From positions 118,758-182,757 of the forward strand of contig NZ_SRUO01000014.1 of the NCBI RefSeq assembly GCF_004791025.1: a DNA stretch of 64,000 nucleotides. Reading direction: 5' to 3'. How positions within the stretch are numbered: position 1 is the stretch's first letter; the number at the start of each line of letters is the position of its first letter. The notes beneath the pieces were generated by a model. It did no database searches and had not been told where the DNA came from. It worked only from the letters and a program-made list of their open reading frames with translations. This DNA is from Mesorhizobium sp. M4B.F.Ca.ET.203.01.1.1. GTDB lineage: Bacteria; Pseudomonadota; Alphaproteobacteria; Rhizobiales; Rhizobiaceae. Positions 61,373 to 64,000 of the stretch are shown piece by piece. A program made the position numbers and the translations under genes.

Positions 61373-61999
61373 CTACCCCACGAACCCCACCCTTTTGTGC
61401 GAATTGTCGCAGAACGGCTTGTTGGCCGAATGGCCGCAGCGGCAGAGGAAAACCCGCGTGGTGCGGTCGATGGTGTGGCCGGTGCCGGTGACGATCTCGG
61501 CATTGCCCTCGAGCTTGAGCGGGCCGTTGACGGTCGGGGCTATCCTCAGCGGGCCGTCGCGGGCCTCGAGCGCCGGCGTGTCCTTCAGCGGCGGCTCGCC
61601 GGTGGCGGTGAAGCCGGCCTTGATATGGGCGTTGTCGCAGAACGGCTTATTCTGCGACAGACCACAGCGGCAGAGCGTGGCGCGATAGAAAGTCTCGTCG
61701 CCGAGAACGATCTCGGCATGCACGGCCAGCGGGCCGTTTTCGCGCAGCCGCACCGTGTTGACCACCGGCGGCTTCTCCTGCGGTCCGCCATCCTTGCGAT
61801 GGTAGGTGATGGCGCCGGACGGGCAGTTCTCCGCCAGCGCCACAACCTTCTCGACGCTGGCCGCCTCGGGGTGGATCCACTCGCCCTTGGCGTTGGGCAC
61901 AAAGACGTGCGGATTGCCGAGCACGCAGTTGCGCGAATGGATGCAGCGCCTGCCGGAAAAGGAGACGTCGACCTTCTCGCCTTCGACCGTGCCTGCCAT
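61373..61999 (-). CDS. Divergent 4Fe-4S ferredoxin domain fused to two CDGSH iron-sulfur domains
   Basis: 208 aa. Residues 1-70 are a Fer4_19-type domain (FSGRRCIHSRNCVLGNPHVF, ALAENCPSGAI). Two CDGSH motifs follow: CRCGLSQNKPFCDNAH and CRCGHSANKPFCDNSH, each a three-Cys one-His 2Fe-2S site. Soluble, no signal peptide. CDGSH proteins handle electron or cluster transfer. The ATG gives the full ferredoxin-like domain. I know this domain order in proteobacteria, but not its partner. Confidence 0.93.
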   Translation of the reverse strand: MAGTVEGEKVDVSFSGRRCIHSRNCVLGNPHVFVPNAKGEWIHPEAASVEKVVALAENCPSGAITYHRKDGGPQEKPPVVNTVRLRENGPLAVHAEIVLGDETFYRATLCRCGLSQNKPFCDNAHIKAGFTATGEPPLKDTPALEARDGPLRIAPTVNGPLKLEGNAEIVTGTGHTIDRTTRVFLCRCGHSANKPFCDNSHKRVGFVG

Positions 62000-62072
62000 G
62001 GGTGGGGTCTCCTCTTGGGTGGAGACAGGCTAGGGCGAGGGCGGGAGGGGCGTCAAGTTGGCTGGAACGCCA

Positions 62073-62230
62073 AGTCTCCCCCCTTGAGGGGGAGATGGCC
62101 GCGAAGCGGCCAGAGGGGGTCGTTGCGCGTGAAGCGCCGACCTTGGCTCTCGCAGGAAGGGGCGCTGGCGTTTTACGCGAGCGACCCCCTCTGTCGCCTT
62201 CGGCGACATCTCCCCCACGAGGGGGGAGAT
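62073..62230. repeat. Inverted pair of type B palindromes (copy 2)
   Basis: Starts AGTCTCCCCCCTTGAGGGGG with AGATGGCCGCGAAGCGGCCA and ends CATCTCCCCCACGAGGGGGG. Fills the space between the CDGSH gene start and the first cysteine-rich gene stop. Confidence 0.8.
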
Positions 62231-62236
62231 TATCGC

Positions 62237-62608
62237 TCACTCGACCAGGTTGATTTCCTCGGTCTCGCCGCCGCTGCAGGTGTAGCAGCAGTCTTCGCAT
62301 TTTTCCTTGTTGCCGGGGCCGACGCCCCAATAGGTGCCTTCGTCGCCGTCGACCCAGGCGCCGTAGCAGATCGATTCGCCCTCCTCGCAGGAGATCGGCA
62401 GTTGCTTGGTCTCGCCGTCGTCGAGGTAGAAATCCTTGTCATTGCCCGGCCAGACGTAGTCGCGGTCCTGGCTGTAGAGTTCGAGCCGCATGGCGTTGGG
62501 ATGGCCGTTCCTGATCTCGAACGTGACGTCGCCGGCATGCGCCGCCGGCGCGGCCAGCGTGGCGATGAAGAACGCCGCGGCGATGCGGCGGGCGGTGAAG
62601 AAAGTCAT
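62237..62608 (-). CDS. Small secreted cysteine-rich protein A (paralog of the next gene)
   Basis: 123 aa. Signal peptide ends AAHA-GDV. The mature part reads EIRNGHPNAMRLELYSQDRD and YVWPGNDKDFYLDDGET, then CEEGESICYGAWVDGDEG and WGVGPGNKEKCEDCCYTC near the C-terminus: six cysteines in all, which probably form disulfides in the periplasm or outside. GGGGGA lies about 6 bases before the ATG. No known domain is assigned. The next gene is its paralog, 90 bases upstream. Confidence 0.8.
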   Translation of the reverse strand: MTFFTARRIAAAFFIATLAAPAAHAGDVTFEIRNGHPNAMRLELYSQDRDYVWPGNDKDFYLDDGETKQLPISCEEGESICYGAWVDGDEGTYWGVGPGNKEKCEDCCYTCSGGETEEINLVE

Positions 62609-62698
62609 GGCAGTCCCCCGAAAGAATCGGCCCCTCGGCCGAGAGTTCGACCATGCCATGCGAGGCTGGAACGGGGAAGGATTGGTTGGCGCTTTCCC

Positions 62699-63046
62699 CT
62701 ACTCCGCCAGGTCGATCGTCTCCGTCGAATGCTCCACGCAGATGAAGCAGCATGAATCGCAGGGCTGGTCGTTGTCGGGGCCGACGCCGGCGGAGACCTG
62801 GTCGTCGCCATTGACCCAGGCGCCCCAGCAGATGTTCTCGCCCGGATTGCAGGAGATCGGCACCGATTTCCGCGCGCCCGGGCGGATCAGGAAGACCTTG
62901 TTGTCGCCCGGCCAGACCGTATCGCGGTCGCGGCTGAACAGTTCGACCGCGACGCCGTCCGAGCGCTTGTTGCGGACGAACACCGACATGTCGTCGGCGA
63001 GGGCTGGGCCGGCGATGAGCAGGGCGGCGAGGGCGAGGCGAATCAT
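62699..63046 (-). CDS. Small secreted cysteine-rich protein B (paralog)
   Basis: 115 aa. Signal peptide MIRLALAALLIAGPALA-DDM. Shares the same pattern as protein A: SVFVRNKRSDGVAVELFSRD, RDTVWPGDNKVFLI, ISCNPGENICWGAWVNGDDQ and CDSCCFIC. Conserved Cys, Trp-Pro-Gly and the C-terminal ETIDLAE/EEINLVE ending show recent common descent. Probably the first of the pair to be transcribed. Function unknown. Confidence 0.8.
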   Translation of the reverse strand: MIRLALAALLIAGPALADDMSVFVRNKRSDGVAVELFSRDRDTVWPGDNKVFLIRPGARKSVPISCNPGENICWGAWVNGDDQVSAGVGPDNDQPCDSCCFICVEHSTETIDLAE

Positions 63047-63098
63047 GGCGGCGGGTCCTGGAGAGTGGAGAGTAGAGCATGGGCGGGCGAAGCGCGTA

Positions 63099-63249
63099 AT
63101 CTCCCCCCTCGAGGGGGAGATGGCCGGCAGGCCAGAGGGGGTCGCGCCCCGCGTGAAGCTCCGAGCCTTATCGTGACGAAAGGGGGCGCAGGCGTTCCAC
63201 GCGCGACGTCTGTCGCCTTTGGCGACATCTCCCCCTCGAGGGGGGAGAT
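63099..63249. repeat. Inverted pair of type B palindromes (copy 3)
   Basis: ATCTCCCCCCTCGAGGGGGA, then GATGGCCGGCAGGCCAGAGG, and at the far end CATCTCCCCCTCGAGGGGGG. Its right edge overlaps the stop codon of the next gene by one base, so the repeat sits hard against the coding region. Confidence 0.8.
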
Positions 63250-63728
63250 CAGCGACCCACCACCACATGCGGCGCCAGCCGCTCGATCTCCGCGACAATG
63301 TCCGGCCCGCTCATGTCGAGCGAGTTGATCTCCATGCGCACGGTGTTGCCGCCAAACAGCGCATTGGCCAGCGCGTCGGGCGGCGCCTCGTTGAGCTCGA
63401 AACTGACCACGCCCGAGCCCTTGCCGGGGGAGGAGAGGCGCACGCTTTGCACCTTGTCCCATGGCACCAGCACGTCGCCGCGGCGGCGATCCCGAAAACC
63501 GTTCTCGTCGAGCACCACCTTGACCGAGGTGTCGAAGGCGCCGCGCGCGAGGTAGCCACCGAAGCCGAGGAAGCCCAGCGCCAGCAGCGCGACGAAGAAC
63601 ACCCGCCCGCCATCGGCGCCGTTGACCAGCCCCTTCAGCGCATAGAAGCCAAAGATCGCCGCCATCAGCAGCGACCCGGCGACGGAAGAGAACTTGTTGG
63701 TGGGACTGTTGCGGAGTTCTACGGACAT
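63249..63728 (-). CDS. PH-domain-like membrane protein (STM3941 type)
   Basis: 159 aa. Two N-terminal hydrophobic helices (AGSLLMAAIFGFYALKGLVN, VFFVALLALGFLGFGGYLAR) followed by a PH-like beta domain (VVLDENGFRDRRRGDVLVPW, DKVQSVRLSSPGKGSGVVSF). Function unknown; PH-like membrane proteins of this kind have been described as envelope-stress or scaffold proteins. The ATG at 63728 (MSVELRNSPTNKF) fits; upstream sequence is a repeat. Confidence 0.78.
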   Translation of the reverse strand: MSVELRNSPTNKFSSVAGSLLMAAIFGFYALKGLVNGADGGRVFFVALLALGFLGFGGYLARGAFDTSVKVVLDENGFRDRRRGDVLVPWDKVQSVRLSSPGKGSGVVSFELNEAPPDALANALFGGNTVRMEINSLDMSGPDIVAEIERLAPHVVVGR

Positions 63729-63787
63729 GGGCGTGGCTTTCGAGGTGGGGGAGTAGAGCATAAGCGGGCGGGACGGCGGCGGTTCTT

Positions 63788-63842
63788 CCTTCTCCCCCTG
63801 CGGGAGAAGGTGGCCTCGCGAAGCGAGGTCGGATGAGGGGTG
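63788..63842. repeat. Single type A-like palindrome
   Basis: CCTTCTCCCCCTGCGGGAGA then AGGTGGCCTCGCGAAGCGAGG and GGATGAGGGGT. A lone unit without an inverted partner before the window edge. Confidence 0.65.
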
Positions 63843-63906
63843 TTCCAGAAGACACGAACGGCTCATTTCTTCCAACACCCCTTGTGTGTCTGGAATCGTG
63901 CATTGT

Positions 63907-63972
63907 TGAGGGGTGCCACGGACCAGGTGCTTGCCTGATCCGTGGCGGCGGTCGAGAGCCCGTCACCCCTCA
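63907..63972. repeat. Nested inverted repeats near the right window edge
   Basis: Outer arms TGAGGGGTG (63907-63915) and CACCCCTCA (63964-63972) are perfect; an inner pair CCACGGA...TCCGTGG (63916-63945) with CAGG/CCTG inside forms a second hairpin. Could be a multi-branch RNA, a terminator or the start of a repeat. No gene is visible between 63729 and 64000 apart from repeats. Confidence 0.5.
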
Positions 63973-64000
63973 GGTAGCCTAAACCGTGGATGAGCTGGGG

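Overview
The window reads as chromosomal DNA of a high-GC alphaproteobacterium of the order Hyphomicrobiales, most likely Mesorhizobium or a close relative. This is inferred from a Sinorhizobium-type phosphatidylethanolamine N-methyltransferase (PmtA), the lysine and arginine gene set, dense rhizobial palindromic repeats between genes, and codon use that is GC-rich at third positions throughout. I saw no rRNA, tRNA, prophage, transposase or CRISPR array. The content is mostly housekeeping and catabolic genes, with several small accessory or poorly understood islands.

Layout. 1-2.5 kb: a Tat-exported MsrB (cut by the window edge), a secreted fasciclin protein, and an ECF sigma/anti-sigma pair, a set that resembles the mycobacterial SigK-RskA-MPT70/83 arrangement. 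2.7-8.9 kb: amidase, argB, a RidA-like protein behind three palindromic operators, a B12-binding-type radical SAM enzyme, and a divergent Lrp regulator and phenylalanine hydroxylase. 9-13.4 kb: a MarR regulator with a divergent 55-aa membrane protein, a GMC oxidoreductase with a tiny Tat-signal partner, a diguanylate cyclase and a HAD phosphatase. 13.4-17 kb: three tandem secreted Asn/Gly-repeat proteins facing a NarL-type two-component pair.

17-30 kb: LOG-family protein, dapD, two DUF805 proteins, panE-like reductase, dapE, truA, a def-fmt-GNAT operon, rmuC, a GFA protein, a cation diffusion facilitator, a 41-aa basic protein, and a guanidinium exporter gene under a guanidine-II (mini-ykkC) riboswitch. 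30-41.8 kb: two luciferase-like monooxygenases, an AI-2E family permease, arylamine N-acetyltransferase, a histidinol-phosphatase-like gene, dnaK-dnaJ, pmtA, an FMN reductase coupled to pyrF, and a DUF1330 protein. 41.8-46.2 kb: an unassigned ATP-grasp protein, then a tightly overlapped four-gene operon for galactose/galactonate breakdown by the De Ley-Doudoroff route (dehydrogenase, KDGal kinase, KDPGal aldolase, lactonase).

46.3-64 kb: a GGDEF-EAL protein, a membrane-glycosylation set (GT2, GtrA, large polytopic GT-C-like protein), gshB, a secreted RTX protein, comM, malate synthase G, a HyuA-type protein, a DUF559 nuclease-like gene bracketed by inverted palindromes, a ferredoxin-CDGSH fusion, two paralogous cysteine-rich secreted proteins and a PH-domain-like membrane protein. 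The last 8 kb holds four inverted pairs of palindromic units.

The most novel-looking items are the Asn/Gly-repeat trio (9- and 13-residue periods), the cysteine-rich secreted paralogs, the bracketed DUF559 gene, the triple operator upstream of the RidA-like gene, and the GT2/GtrA/GT-C set.
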